Positions 20,430-28,246 of a DNA stretch of 64,000 nt are shown here, one piece after another. Origin of the DNA: Rahnella ecdela (lineage in GTDB: Bacteria > Pseudomonadota > Gammaproteobacteria > Enterobacterales > Enterobacteriaceae); assembly GCF_019049625.1 (NCBI RefSeq), contig NZ_JAFMOY010000132.1, positions 124,001-188,000 of the forward strand, given 5' to 3'. The notes under the pieces are model-generated. The model searched no databases. It saw nothing but the letters and a program-made list of their open reading frames with translations, and had not been told where the DNA came from. The position numbers and the translations under genes were made by a program. How positions within the stretch are numbered: the stretch's first letter is position 1; each line of letters opens with the position of its first letter.

Positions 20430-21409
20430 CACTCTTTATCCTGACTGTTATCTTCGGAACGAACGCCGACGACTTTTTGAACGAAATAACGGGGACGCGC
20501 ACGGACATCATTGTAGATACGCCCGATGTATTCACCGAGTAACCCCATGCCCACAAATTGCGCACCGATAAACATGAATAACAATGCAAATAGCGTAAAC
20601 ACGCCATCCGCAGCCCAGGCAGGACCGTTGATAAGGCGCATTAAAATCAGAAATACCGCCAGCACAAACCCGAAGATGGCGATCGCACTGCCCACCACGC
20701 TGAGCATTCTCAGCGGCGTGGTGGTCAGGCAGGTGATCAGGTCATACATCAGGTTGATGAGTTTCATCAGGCTGTATTTGGAATCACCGAATTCGCGCTC
20801 TGAGTGCTGAACCGGGATCTCAATCGTTTTGCGGGCGAAGGTGTTTGCCAGAATAGGAATAAAGGTGCTGCGTTCGTGGCAATGCAACATGGCTTCGATA
20901 ATGTGGCGGCGATAAGCACGCAACATGCAACCGTAATCGCCCATTGATTTACCGGTGGCGCGCTGGATCATCATGTTGATCATTTTCGAGGCCGATTTAC
21001 GGAACCACGAATCGCGGCGGTTCGCGCGCACGGTACCAACAACGTCGTAGCCTTCATCGGCCGTGGCGACCAGGCGCGGGATTTCTTCCGGTGGGTTTTG
21101 CAGGTCAGCATCAAGCGTAATGACCAGGTCGCCTGACACATGGCTGAAACCGGCCATAATGGCGGAATGCTGACCGTAATTGCGGTTGAGCAATACAGCA
21201 ATAACATGGCTGTCCGGTTGTTCTGCGGCTGCGGTGAGCATGTCGCCGGAGCTGTCAGAACTGCCGTCATCCACCAGAATGATTTCGTATTGTTGCGTTA
21301 ATTGCTTACAGGCTGCCTGCGTACGTGATAACAACGCTGGCAAGCTTTCTTCTTCGTTGTAGACCGGGATAACCACCGAGACTTTACGAATGGGTTCGTA
21401 TTGCGCCAC
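20429..21409 (-). CDS. arnC: Undecaprenyl-phosphate 4-deoxy-4-formamido-L-arabinose transferase
   Basis: GT2-family transferase moving L-Ara4FN from UDP to undecaprenyl phosphate at the cytosolic membrane face. The 326 residues begin with a GTG at 21409 that overlaps the arnB stop (TAGTG). The catalytic region has [26 protein letters not shown] and [13 protein letters not shown] (DxD). Two hydrophobic segments near 235-300 anchor it to the membrane. Confidence 0.96.
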   Translation of the reverse strand: MAQYEPIRKVSVVIPVYNEEESLPALLSRTQAACKQLTQQYEIILVDDGSSDSSGDMLTAAAEQPDSHVIAVLLNRNYGQHSAIMAGFSHVSGDLVITLDADLQNPPEEIPRLVATADEGYDVVGTVRANRRDSWFRKSASKMINMMIQRATGKSMGDYGCMLRAYRRHIIEAMLHCHERSTFIPILANTFARKTIEIPVQHSEREFGDSKYSLMKLINLMYDLITCLTTTPLRMLSVVGSAIAIFGFVLAVFLILMRLINGPAWAADGVFTLFALLFMFIGAQFVGMGLLGEYIGRIYNDVRARPRYFVQKVVGVRSEDNSQDKE

Positions 21410-22551
21410 TACTGCGCCTCCAGAAGGGAAAAAAGAGCCGCGACAACACGGTCCACATCACTGTTTTGCATATCAGGGAACAGCGGCAGGCTGCACAAAC
21501 GTGCCGAATTCCATTCACTGTTTGGCAGGCTCAGGTGCGGATAACGTTCGCGGTAATATTTTTGAGTGTGAGCTGCGCGGAAATGCAAACCGGTTCCGAT
21601 CCCCTGCTCTTTCAGGCGTTCCATCAGGTCGTCACGGCTGATACCGCAACGCTCTTCATCCACACGGATCATGAATAAATGCCAGGCATGAAGGTGCGGG
21701 TAAGCCGGCACATTCATTGGCAGATAAGGTGAGCCCTGTAATTTATCGAGATAAAGCTGAGCCAGTTCGGCGCGTCGCGCATTGATTTCATGCAGGCGCT
21801 TAAGCTGAACGACCGCAATAGACGCGTGAATGTCGGACAGATTGTATTTAAAACCGGGCTCGACAACTTCAGCCTGCGGTTTGCGCCCGAGAACCTGGCG
21901 ATCAAAGGCATCAACGGCCAGACCGTGGAATTTCAACGCGCGGACTTTATTCGCCAGTTCGTCGTCATCCGTGGCGATCAGGCCACCTTCGGCGCAGGTC
22001 ATATTTTTGATTGCGTGGAAGGAGAAAATTGCCGTTCCCTGCGCGCCAATCCAGCGGTCGCGGTAACGGGTCCCTGCTGCATGTGCAGCATCTTCTACGA
22101 CCGGAATACCGTGTTCACTGGCGACAGCGTAAATCGCGTCAAGATCTAAAGGCGCGCCCGCGTAATGCACCGGGATAATCGCTTTAGTTTTAGGCGTGAT
22201 GGCGGAAGCAATGGCTTCTGCACTGGCCATCAGGGTATCCGGGTCAACGTCGATCATGACGGGTTCTGCGCCCAGCAGAACAATCATATTGATAGTTGAA
22301 ACCCATGTCTGGGATGGGGTAATGACTTCATCGCCGGGACCAATGCCCAACGCCATCAGCGTGACATGCATGCCACCGGTTGCGGAACTGACTGCGATAG
22401 CATGTTTACAACCGAAAGCGGCGGAGAAATCCTGTTCCAGCTGGTTTGTTTGTGGTCCGGTGGTAATCCACCCTGAGCGCAAAACCTGTCCCACAGCCGC
22501 TATCTCTTCTTCGCCCATAGACGGACGGGAGAAAGGCAAAAAGTTTTCCAT
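21409..22551 (-). CDS. arnB: UDP-4-amino-4-deoxy-L-arabinose aminotransferase
   Basis: PLP-dependent DegT/DnrJ/EryC1 family enzyme that transaminates UDP-4-ketopentose with glutamate. The 380 residues start [17 protein letters not shown]. Lys182 in [15 protein letters not shown] is the PLP-binding lysine, and [10 protein letters not shown] holds the Asp that contacts the pyridine ring. First gene of the arnBCADTEF operon, with a PmrA-type box about 110 bases upstream. All of the family needed for lipid A Ara4N modification is present except ugd, which is usually elsewhere. Confidence 0.96.
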   Translation of the reverse strand: MENFLPFSRPSMGEEEIAAVGQVLRSGWITTGPQTNQLEQDFSAAFGCKHAIAVSSATGGMHVTLMALGIGPGDEVITPSQTWVSTINMIVLLGAEPVMIDVDPDTLMASAEAIASAITPKTKAIIPVHYAGAPLDLDAIYAVASEHGIPVVEDAAHAAGTRYRDRWIGAQGTAIFSFHAIKNMTCAEGGLIATDDDELANKVRALKFHGLAVDAFDRQVLGRKPQAEVVEPGFKYNLSDIHASIAVVQLKRLHEINARRAELAQLYLDKLQGSPYLPMNVPAYPHLHAWHLFMIRVDEERCGISRDDLMERLKEQGIGTGLHFRAAHTQKYYRERYPHLSLPNSEWNSARLCSLPLFPDMQNSDVDRVVAALFSLLEAQ

Positions 22552-22905
22552 TACGCTGTCCCGAAAGGTAATTAATTGATGCCAACTTTAGACCGTATTT
22601 ATTTAACGACAGGTAAACACTGTCATAAATTTATGAATCTTATGATGTCGGTTTAATCTTAATTTAACCTTAAGGATTTTCCAGTTTTGTGAAGTTAAAT
22701 AGAAACTAAACCAGAAGAAAAGAAATAATATTGATAAGCAAAAGCTTTTTAAAAACAAGGCATTGAATTCAACTCAACGACATGCTAAAAAATGAACTTT
22801 ATTTAGAAAATGAAAACACTGTTCTTTTTATGAACAGGGTAAGGTCAGTCAAAAACCTAACAGCTGATAATAAAATAATTACACCGCTATTGATTAAGTA
22901 GTGCG
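22552..22905. other. AT-rich region between btuD and arnB (354 bp)
   Basis: This is the leader and promoter region of arnB, with the PmrA-type box at 22658-22674. The btuD-proximal half (about 22680-22905) is very AT-rich, has a small hairpin CTGTTC/GAACAG (22819-22837) and a 39-codon ATG frame at 22782-22901 without a ribosome binding site. No clear terminator for btuD is visible. Confidence 0.5.
22658..22674. promoter_or_regulatory. PmrA (BasR) box upstream of arnB
   Basis: CTTAAT-TTAAC-CTTAAG is a direct hexamer repeat with 5-base spacing, matching the PmrA consensus CTTAAG-N5-CTTAAG at 11 of 12 positions. It lies 107 bases from the arnB start codon. arn operons in enterobacteria are activated by PmrA in response to high Fe(III), mild acid or cationic peptides via PmrD/PhoP. 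Function here is inferred. Confidence 0.7.
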
Positions 22906-23673
22906 TTACGCCATCGCTGCCATTATCCATTGGCGACCGGCCAGTTCATATCCCTGAAATGCCACCTGATAAACCGCAGAAAGTGTTTCAGGTCGCATAA
23001 CTACAGAACATTTCCCCGCCGAAACAACCTCACCCGCCGACATCAGCCAGACTTCATGAGCATAATGCAAAGTATGATTGAGATCGTGGTCGCTTATCAC
23101 CACTGAACGTCCGGCAGCGCAGAATTCTGTGAGCAGCTTGTCCAGTGCCTGCTGTTGCGCCACGTCCAGACTGTTCATCGGTTCGTCGAGAAACAGCAAC
23201 CGGCTGTCCGGATTCACATCAGGCCACACCTGCAGTAAAACTGCCGCGAGGCGAACCCGCTGCCATTCTCCCCCCGAAAGATGCGTGACCGGGCGGGCAA
23301 GTTTATCGTCAAGATGCAGCGCGGAGCACAATCTTGCAATCGTGCGCCCCAGCACAACAGGATCGGAATTTTGCGGCTGATGAAGTGACAGATATTGAAA
23401 GACCGGCATCAGAGATGCCGGTGTCAGCTGCTGGCAAAGCCACGCACGTAGTCGGGCCAGACGCGGCCCTGACAGTTCAGCCAGAGGTTGTCCGTCGATA
23501 AAGACCTCACCTTTCCCACCCGACATTCCTGCCAGCCGGTTCAGTAATGTGCTCTTCCCTGCTCCGTTTGGCCCGATGAGATGAACGCGGCTTCCTGGCG
23601 CGATGTGCGAACTAAACGCCAGAAGGCGACCTTCAACCGCAATTTCGCGACATTCCAGCATGTGTGCTTGCAT
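22906..23673 (-). CDS. btuD: Vitamin B12 ABC transporter ATPase BtuD
   Basis: ATPase of the BtuCDF cobalamin importer. From ATG 23673, 7 bases after the btuE stop, the protein has 255 residues. Walker [10 protein letters not shown] is at 34-42, followed by the Q-loop CQQLTPAS, the signature LSGGEWQRVRLA, Walker B LLFLDEPMNSLD and the switch His in VISDHDLNHTL. No strong Shine-Dalgarno is visible, so translation may be coupled to btuE; ATG 23658 is an alternative start. Confidence 0.94.
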   Translation of the reverse strand: MQAHMLECREIAVEGRLLAFSSHIAPGSRVHLIGPNGAGKSTLLNRLAGMSGGKGEVFIDGQPLAELSGPRLARLRAWLCQQLTPASLMPVFQYLSLHQPQNSDPVVLGRTIARLCSALHLDDKLARPVTHLSGGEWQRVRLAAVLLQVWPDVNPDSRLLFLDEPMNSLDVAQQQALDKLLTEFCAAGRSVVISDHDLNHTLHYAHEVWLMSAGEVVSAGKCSVVMRPETLSAVYQVAFQGYELAGRQWIMAAMA

Positions 23674-23680
23674 CAATCTG

Positions 23681-24232
23681 TTATTTCGCCAGTGCGGCTT
23701 TGATAGTTTCCATCAGAATAGGATCTTCCGGCGTCATGTCCGGTGCGAAGCGCTGCACCACAGTGCCGTCACGGCCGATAAGGAATTTCTCAAAGTTCCA
23801 CAAAATATCATCCGGTTTTAGCGGCTGACGGCCTTTGCTCGCCAGACGCTCGTAGAACGCACTGTCTTCCGGTTTTACCGCCGTGGGACGGGCCGCAATC
23901 AGCGCAGAATACAGCGGATGACGGTTTTCGCCATTGACGTTGATTTTGCTGAACATCGGGAATTTCACACCAAAGTTCGTGGTACAGAAGGTTTTAATTT
24001 CATCTTCCGTGCCCGGTTCCTGCGCACCAAACTCGTTACACGGGAAGCCCAGAACCTCAAATCCCTGGTCATGCCATGCCTGATAAATATTTTCCAGGCC
24101 TTCATACTGCTTGGTCAGGCCACATTGTGACGCTACATTCACGACCAGCAATACAGAACCTTTATAAGCACCCAGCGTTGTGGTTTCGCCATCAATGGTT
24201 TTCAGGGAGATGTTAAAAATGTCATTACTCAT
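23681..24232 (-). CDS. btuE: Glutathione peroxidase BtuE
   Basis: Thiol peroxidase of the glutathione peroxidase family, 183 residues, the same length as E. coli BtuE. The peroxidatic residue is Cys37 (VASQCGLT), not selenocysteine. FPCNEFGAQEPG and the Gln and Trp of the catalytic tetrad (WNFEKFLIGRDG) are present. Although it sits between btuC and btuD, BtuE is not needed for B12 transport in E. coli; it acts on hydroperoxides. It starts 63 bases after btuC ends. Confidence 0.95.
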   Translation of the reverse strand: MSNDIFNISLKTIDGETTTLGAYKGSVLLVVNVASQCGLTKQYEGLENIYQAWHDQGFEVLGFPCNEFGAQEPGTEDEIKTFCTTNFGVKFPMFSKINVNGENRHPLYSALIAARPTAVKPEDSAFYERLASKGRQPLKPDDILWNFEKFLIGRDGTVVQRFAPDMTPEDPILMETIKAALAK

Positions 24233-24295
24233 CGTTTTTATCCTGATAGTTGCAGGTTAGGTAAAGGGAGAGCATAGACGACCCGCCATAAATAA

Positions 24296-25303
24296 TCAGC
24301 GGATTTGTCCGACTCTGATCAGCAGCCAGATGAAGACCGGAGCCCCCAGCGTGGCGGTAACCACCCCGACGGGCAATTCTGCTGCATGCAGACCAATTCT
24401 TGATACTACGTCTGCGAGAAGTAACACGCAGGCGCCGCCAAGCGCACAGGCTGGCAGTAAACGACGCTGATCGGTGATACCTGCCAGACGTAAAATATGC
24501 GGAATAACCAGTCCGATAAAACTTATCACCCCGGACAACGCCACACTCAGCCCGACAATCCAGCCGACCGCGAGAACCAGAACGTAGCGCCACGCCGTCA
24601 GCGATATCCCCAGTTGCTGCGCCTGTACAATCCCCAGTGACAGCAGGTTGAGGGCTTTGCCCTGAAAGATCAGCCACAGCAATACCGGCAGTAACAGTAA
24701 TCCCAGCCAGATCTGGTTCCAGTCCATGCCTCCGAACCCGCCCATCATCCAGTACATCAGCTGGCGTAAATCAAGATTGCTGCTGAAGTAAATGGCCCAG
24801 GTCATTAAGGCGCTGCAAACGATACCGATCGCGACGCCAACCAGCAGCATACGGGCGTTGGTTAACAGACGTTTACGGGAAATAGTTAACAGGAAAAATG
24901 TGACAACCAGTGCACCGGCAATCGCCGCCAGACTCATCACCCAGACAGGTAAAATGCCGTGGCTGAGCATGACGCAAAATACCAGCGCCACACCAGCACC
25001 ATTGGCAACGCCCAGTAATCCGGGTTCGGCGAGCGGATTTTCGAATAATGACTGCATTACTGCGCCAGCAACGGCAAGACCCGCACCGACTAAAATTACG
25101 GCGATAGCGCGGGGTAAGCGCAACTGCCAGACAAAAAGCCGTGCCTCGCTGCTCAGCCACTGATCGGGCCATAACCAGTTTTCACCCGCGCTCAGGCTGA
25201 ATACGCAAATAATTACCAGCAACAGGCTCAGCCCGACCAGCCACCGGCGGTCACGGCGTTCCCGTTGTTGTTCAAGAGCAGAATAGGTCTGCGGAATTGG
25301 CAT
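24296..25303 (-). CDS. btuC: Vitamin B12 ABC transporter permease BtuC
   Basis: FecCD-family inner-membrane permease of 335 residues (326 in E. coli) with about ten membrane segments. Typical parts are [20 protein letters not shown] and [20 protein letters not shown], the latter contacting BtuD. AGGAAA lies 8 bases before the ATG. Related in fold and motif to HmuU in this window. First gene of btuCED; btuF is elsewhere. Confidence 0.95.
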   Translation of the reverse strand: MPIPQTYSALEQQRERRDRRWLVGLSLLLVIICVFSLSAGENWLWPDQWLSSEARLFVWQLRLPRAIAVILVGAGLAVAGAVMQSLFENPLAEPGLLGVANGAGVALVFCVMLSHGILPVWVMSLAAIAGALVVTFFLLTISRKRLLTNARMLLVGVAIGIVCSALMTWAIYFSSNLDLRQLMYWMMGGFGGMDWNQIWLGLLLLPVLLWLIFQGKALNLLSLGIVQAQQLGISLTAWRYVLVLAVGWIVGLSVALSGVISFIGLVIPHILRLAGITDQRRLLPACALGGACVLLLADVVSRIGLHAAELPVGVVTATLGAPVFIWLLIRVGQIR

Positions 25304-25401
25304 GAAAAGCAGTTTCCTGAGACTTGCTGTGGATGACTATCCTACCGATATTAGTCAGTTAGCTCTGTCTAGTGAACCGGATAATGATAAAAATGGGAAA
25401 C

Positions 25402-25429
25402 AAAAAAGCCGGTGACAAAGCACCGGCTT
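25402..25429 (-). terminator. Terminator of the DUF2502-like gene
   Basis: On the minus strand AAGCCGGTG pairs with CACCGGCTT around a 6-base loop, followed by TTTTG. It lies about 27 bases after the stop codon of the His/Gly-rich secreted protein. Confidence 0.9.
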
Positions 25430-25455
25430 GAAAAGTCTTTATGGAAGCTATGGGA

Positions 25456-25863
25456 TCAGTGGCCCTGATGGCCATCTGGCGGGATCGGCTGTCCATTCCC
25501 GTGATTGTCATTATGCCCGCCCTGATGATCACGATTATCGTGGTGATCGCCATTGTTCGGATGCCCCTGATTGTGGGGTGGGTTGTGGGGCGGATTGCTA
25601 TGGCCACGCTGCGGCGGTTTAGAGTCCCAGCGGTTGCCATGCCAGTACATACCATGCTCATTGCGCTCACCGTAATGATGGCCCTGATGATCATGCCACC
25701 ACTGCGGCGGACGCCAGTCATAACCATCCCAGTAGTAGCCGCGCTGGTCCTGATCCCCGAGATGCACCGATACGCCGGGTACGTTAACGTCAACAGAAAC
25801 ATTTGCCTGCGCGATCACAGGCAATGCCAGTGCACAACAAAGCAATAAAAGAGATTTTTTCAT
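25456..25863 (-). CDS. Secreted His/Asn/Gly-rich protein, DUF2502 (YpeC)-like
   Basis: A 135-residue protein from ATG 25863 with a Sec signal peptide ([20 protein letters not shown]). The mature start VSVDVNVPGVSVHLGDQD followed by YYWDGYDWRPPQWW resembles DUF2502 proteins such as E. coli YpeC, of unknown function. The C-terminal half is a low-complexity tail with many HxH, NPPH and DHHD motifs, which suggests metal binding. A GTG three codons earlier is too close to the AAGAAGG ribosome binding site. It lies between btuC and an IS element, a place with no gene in E. coli. Confidence 0.72.
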   Translation of the reverse strand: MKKSLLLLCCALALPVIAQANVSVDVNVPGVSVHLGDQDQRGYYWDGYDWRPPQWWHDHQGHHYGERNEHGMYWHGNRWDSKPPQRGHSNPPHNPPHNQGHPNNGDHHDNRDHQGGHNDNHGNGQPIPPDGHQGH

Positions 25864-26133
25864 AAGAGTCACGCCTTCTTTATTTTTTATGACGTGTTTT
25901 TTATATCAGGCAGGAAAGACAGAGAATATAAGAGAGCGGCGCATTTTCGGATAACTTGCTGTGGCCTTACAATAAAAATACATATATATCCTGACTGAAA
26001 TAGTTCAGCAGGACGAAGGTTATTAACTATTCAATTCTTATTACGATACTAACAAATCTTAACGCAAGCCTGACGATAACCCGCCGGCCTTTTATTTATA
26101 ATTAAATTGTTTATTCCAATAAAGGACATTCCT

Positions 26134-26262
26134 ATGCGTCGTATTCTAGCTTTCGTTGGTGTTGCTCTGGTCGTTGTAAGCCTTAGTGGCTGTATCTTCC
26201 CGGGCCCTTACGGCCACGGTGGTGGTCATGGCGGTGGTCATCCGCATTATTACTGGCACTAA
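26134..26262 (+). CDS. Small predicted lipoprotein, Gly/His-rich (42 aa)
   Basis: AAAGGA at 26121-26126 is 7 bases before an ATG opening a 42-codon frame. The N-terminus is a lipoprotein signal (MRRILAFVGVALVVVSLSGC) with lipobox LSGC and predicted acylated Cys20. The short mature part, IFPGPYGHGGGHGGGHPHYY, is Gly/His-rich and ends in WH. Pro at mature position 4 rather than Asp at position 2 favours outer-membrane sorting. A strong terminator follows 85 bases downstream. The combination of good ribosome binding site, lipobox and terminator supports a real gene; the function is unknown and metal binding is only a guess. Confidence 0.78.
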   Translation: MRRILAFVGVALVVVSLSGCIFPGPYGHGGGHGGGHPHYYWH

Positions 26263-26589
26263 CGTTAATTAAGAATTTTCATCATTGCATTTGTTTATTA
26301 CTGACTGCGAATCTGAATATAAACAGATGCCAATGCGTTTAACATCAAGGGGCTTTGGCCCCTTTTTTGTTTTATACAATCCCACCGAGATAAAAATTGA
26401 ACAAAACATTGCTTATGATAAATACAAATAATAATTAACAACTAATCCGTAAAATATAATATTAAAGACGCCTTGCCGTTGAATTTAATCTATCAGACGA
26501 TTCCTGAAACGACTACCTCATTAACGAAATCTTTTCACTTCCTGCGCATTTCTATGCCTATTTCTCCTTTCACTAAACCGCAAATGTAG
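26263..26589. other. Intergenic region before the IS element (327 bp)
   Basis: Holds the 3' leader and terminator of the small lipoprotein gene, then about 220 AT-rich bases up to the left inverted repeat of the IS. I see no gene or clear regulatory site in the remainder. Confidence 0.5.
26347..26368 (+). terminator. Terminator of the small lipoprotein gene
   Basis: AAGGGGC pairs with GCCCCTT across a TTTG loop, followed by TTTT. Confidence 0.88.
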
Positions 26590-26616
26590 TGACTAGTCCT
26601 GATATAGGTTGACACT
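26590..26616. repeat. IS terminal inverted repeat, orfB side
   Basis: Begins TGACTAGTCC and contains GGTTGACAC; pairs with the repeat at 27874-27900, with identical blocks TGAC, GTCCT and GTTGACAC. Confidence 0.8.
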
Positions 26617-26624
26617 TTTCAGCC

Positions 26625-27449
26625 TCAAAACGCCTGGTGAAATTCATCGGGCGTTTTGTATTTTAACGACAGGTGCGGTCGCTCCCCGTTGTATATCTCT
26701 ATCGATTCTTTCACCATCTTTCTTGCCTGTTCCAGGTCTGCCGGCCGAGACAGCAGGAACTCTGTCTTCAGTATACCGTTCACTCTTTCTGCCAGCGCAT
26801 TCTGATAGCAGTCATAACCGTCTGTCATCGAACACGTTAAGCCGTTTTTCTCATGTACTGACTGATAAGCCGCTGAACAGTATTGTATTCCCCTGTCGGA
26901 GTGATGTATCAGAGGCTCGCTCGTTTTTCGCTGTTTTAACGCCCTTTTCAGCGCCTCTGCAACATTTATTGTGCGCAGATCGCTGTGGACATAATGCCCC
27001 ATGATCCTCCTTGAACAGGCATCAGTGATCAGACTCAGGTAGACCATCCCACTTCGGGTCGGCAAATAAGTAATATCTGCCACCCACACCTGCTCCGGAT
27101 GGCACACCACCACCTGTTCCGGCCCGGATTTCAGTAGATTCGGATGTCGCCGAAAACGGTGATGACTGTCAGTTGTTTTATGATAAGCCCGTCTAACGGG
27201 AACCAGTAACCTGCGTTCTTTGAGCAGAGAAAAGAGTTTGTCACGTCCGATATATAACTCACCATCTGATTGTTCCTTAAGAAGATAGTGCAGCTTACGG
27301 GTTCCGATACGGGGCTGTCGCATCCGGACCGTTTTAATAAAATTGATGATCTTTACGTCCTGTTTCTGCCGTTCATTCAGCCGGGTAATATATTGGTACC
27401 ATGCCTGGCGGCTGTGGCCCAGAAACTGGCAGACGCGGGTGATCGTTAT
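26625..27449 (-). CDS. IS3-family transposase OrfB (integrase core, -1 frame)
   Basis: Catalytic part of the transposase: the DDE triad lies in VWVADITYLP, IHHSDRGIQY and ALAERVNGILKTE, and the end LSLKYKTPDEFHQAF is typical of IS3 OrfB. The frame continues upstream of the first ATG (MRQPRIGTRKLHYLL, at 27323) as ITITRVCQFLGHSRQAWYQY, back to the orfA stop. It is therefore most likely made as an OrfAB fusion by -1 slippage at the A6 run (27449-27454), the coordinates given here being the part after the slip. Confidence 0.87.
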   Translation of the reverse strand: MTITRVCQFLGHSRQAWYQYITRLNERQKQDVKIINFIKTVRMRQPRIGTRKLHYLLKEQSDGELYIGRDKLFSLLKERRLLVPVRRAYHKTTDSHHRFRRHPNLLKSGPEQVVVCHPEQVWVADITYLPTRSGMVYLSLITDACSRRIMGHYVHSDLRTINVAEALKRALKQRKTSEPLIHHSDRGIQYCSAAYQSVHEKNGLTCSMTDGYDCYQNALAERVNGILKTEFLLSRPADLEQARKMVKESIEIYNGERPHLSLKYKTPDEFHQAF

Positions 27450-27844
27450 TTTTTGGGTTTGTTTTTGTGTGAGGACCTGCCTGGTCGCTTTTTTATTACG
27501 CTGATCCCAAAGTCATTTTTCAGGACATTAACGACGGCGTCCAGGAACTCAGCTTTCTGTGTGACCCGCTCAAGCTGTTCTTCCAGTTCTTTGATTCTTT
27601 GTTCAGGCGTTAAAGGTGCAGAGGGTTGATCCATGGGTAAATTCCGGCTGGAGAGCTGAAGAAGACCTGGAGCCCAGTTGAGTCGGCCATGCTTACGCAA
27701 CCAGGTCAGGACGGTAGAGCGTCCCTGAATACCATAGCGCAGTTGAGCCTGTTTGTAGGTCAGTTCGCCTTTTTCAACCTGCTCAACAACAGCAATTTTA
27801 AAAGACAAAGGATAGTCACGTTGCGTGCGTTTAAACTCAGCCAT
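27446..27844 (-). CDS. IS3-family transposase OrfA (DNA-binding)
   Basis: A 132-residue protein from ATG 27844 (GGAG 9 bases upstream), with a helix-turn-helix in SFKIAVVEQVEKGELTYKQA...GIQGRSTVLTWLRKHG and a leucine-zipper-like segment RIKELEEQLERVTQKAEFL. It ends NKPKK-stop directly at the CCC-AAA-AAA-TAA slippery sequence that would shift ribosomes into OrfB. Confidence 0.87.
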   Translation of the reverse strand: MAEFKRTQRDYPLSFKIAVVEQVEKGELTYKQAQLRYGIQGRSTVLTWLRKHGRLNWAPGLLQLSSRNLPMDQPSAPLTPEQRIKELEEQLERVTQKAEFLDAVVNVLKNDFGISVIKKRPGRSSHKNKPKK

Positions 27845-27873
27845 TATCACGTTCTCCGGATTTAAGTCGGAAA

Positions 27874-27900
27874 CGTGTCAACGCTAATTAGGACGGGTCA
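27874..27900. repeat. IS terminal inverted repeat, orfA side
   Basis: Read from the right end inward it is TGACCCGTCCTAATTAGCG followed by TTGACACG, the partner of 26590-26616. Confidence 0.8.
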
Positions 27901-27905
27901 AGCCC

Positions 27906-27930
27906 AAAAAAAAGGCCGCTTTCGCGGCCT
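27906..27930 (-). terminator. Terminator of the thrS-ihfA operon
   Basis: On the minus strand AGGCCGC and GCGGCCT form a 7-base stem with a GAAA tetraloop, followed by a run of seven or more T, 16 bases after the ihfA stop. Confidence 0.92.
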
Positions 27931-27945
27931 TTTTGCTGATTTCAC

Positions 27946-28242
27946 TTATTCTTTCGGAGTGGCATTTTCTACACGACTTTTCAATTTCTGTCCCGGACGG
28001 AAAGTCACCACACGACGCGCCGTGATCGGAATATCTTCGCCGGTTTTCGGGTTACGTCCCGGACGTTGGTTTTTGTCACGCAGATCAAAATTGCCAAAGC
28101 CAGACAGTTTTACTTGCTCGCCATTTTCCAAAGCACGACGGACTTCTTCGAAAAATATCTCAACAAGGTCTTTGGCATCCCGTTTGCTCAGCCCGAGCTT
28201 CTCAAACAGGTGTTCTGACATTTCAGCTTTAGTAAGCGCCAT
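27946..28242 (-). CDS. ihfA: Integration host factor subunit alpha
   Basis: IHF-alpha, 98 residues, forms a heterodimer with IHF-beta that binds and sharply bends DNA. The beta-arm has [19 protein letters not shown] with the intercalating Pro in [24 protein letters not shown] is the conserved start. It begins 4 bases after pheT stops, the usual pheST-ihfA layout. Confidence 0.98.
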   Translation of the reverse strand: MALTKAEMSEHLFEKLGLSKRDAKDLVEIFFEEVRRALENGEQVKLSGFGNFDLRDKNQRPGRNPKTGEDIPITARRVVTFRPGQKLKSRVENATPKE

Positions 28243-28246
28243 AGGT

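Larger units (their letters stand above)
26590..27900 (-). mobile_element. Complete IS3-family insertion sequence (about 1.31 kb)
   Basis: Two overlapping ORFs on the minus strand (HTH-containing OrfA, DDE-integrase OrfB) are bounded by imperfect terminal inverted repeats. The left end TGACTAGTCCTGAT and the right end read inward, TGACCCGTCCTAAT, agree at about 26 of the first 36 positions. The left flank ends TAG and the right flank begins AGC, so no 3- or 4-base target duplication is evident. Both ORFs look intact, so the element may be active. The right end lies 5 bases from the ihfA terminator. The subgroup within IS3 is uncertain. Confidence 0.88.

Noticed and set aside
22603-22619. PhoP-box-like repeat TGTTTA-N5-CGTTAA in the arnB leader
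   Set aside because: The second half matches at only 4 of 6 positions and it probably lies downstream of the transcription start.
22782-22901. 39-codon ATG frame between btuD and arnB
   Set aside because: No ribosome binding site, extreme AT-rich composition and no domain or signal features; probably chance.
26625-27449. IS orfB as a pseudogene because it lacks a start near orfA
   Set aside because: The frame is open back to the A6 slippery site, as expected for a programmed -1 frameshift.
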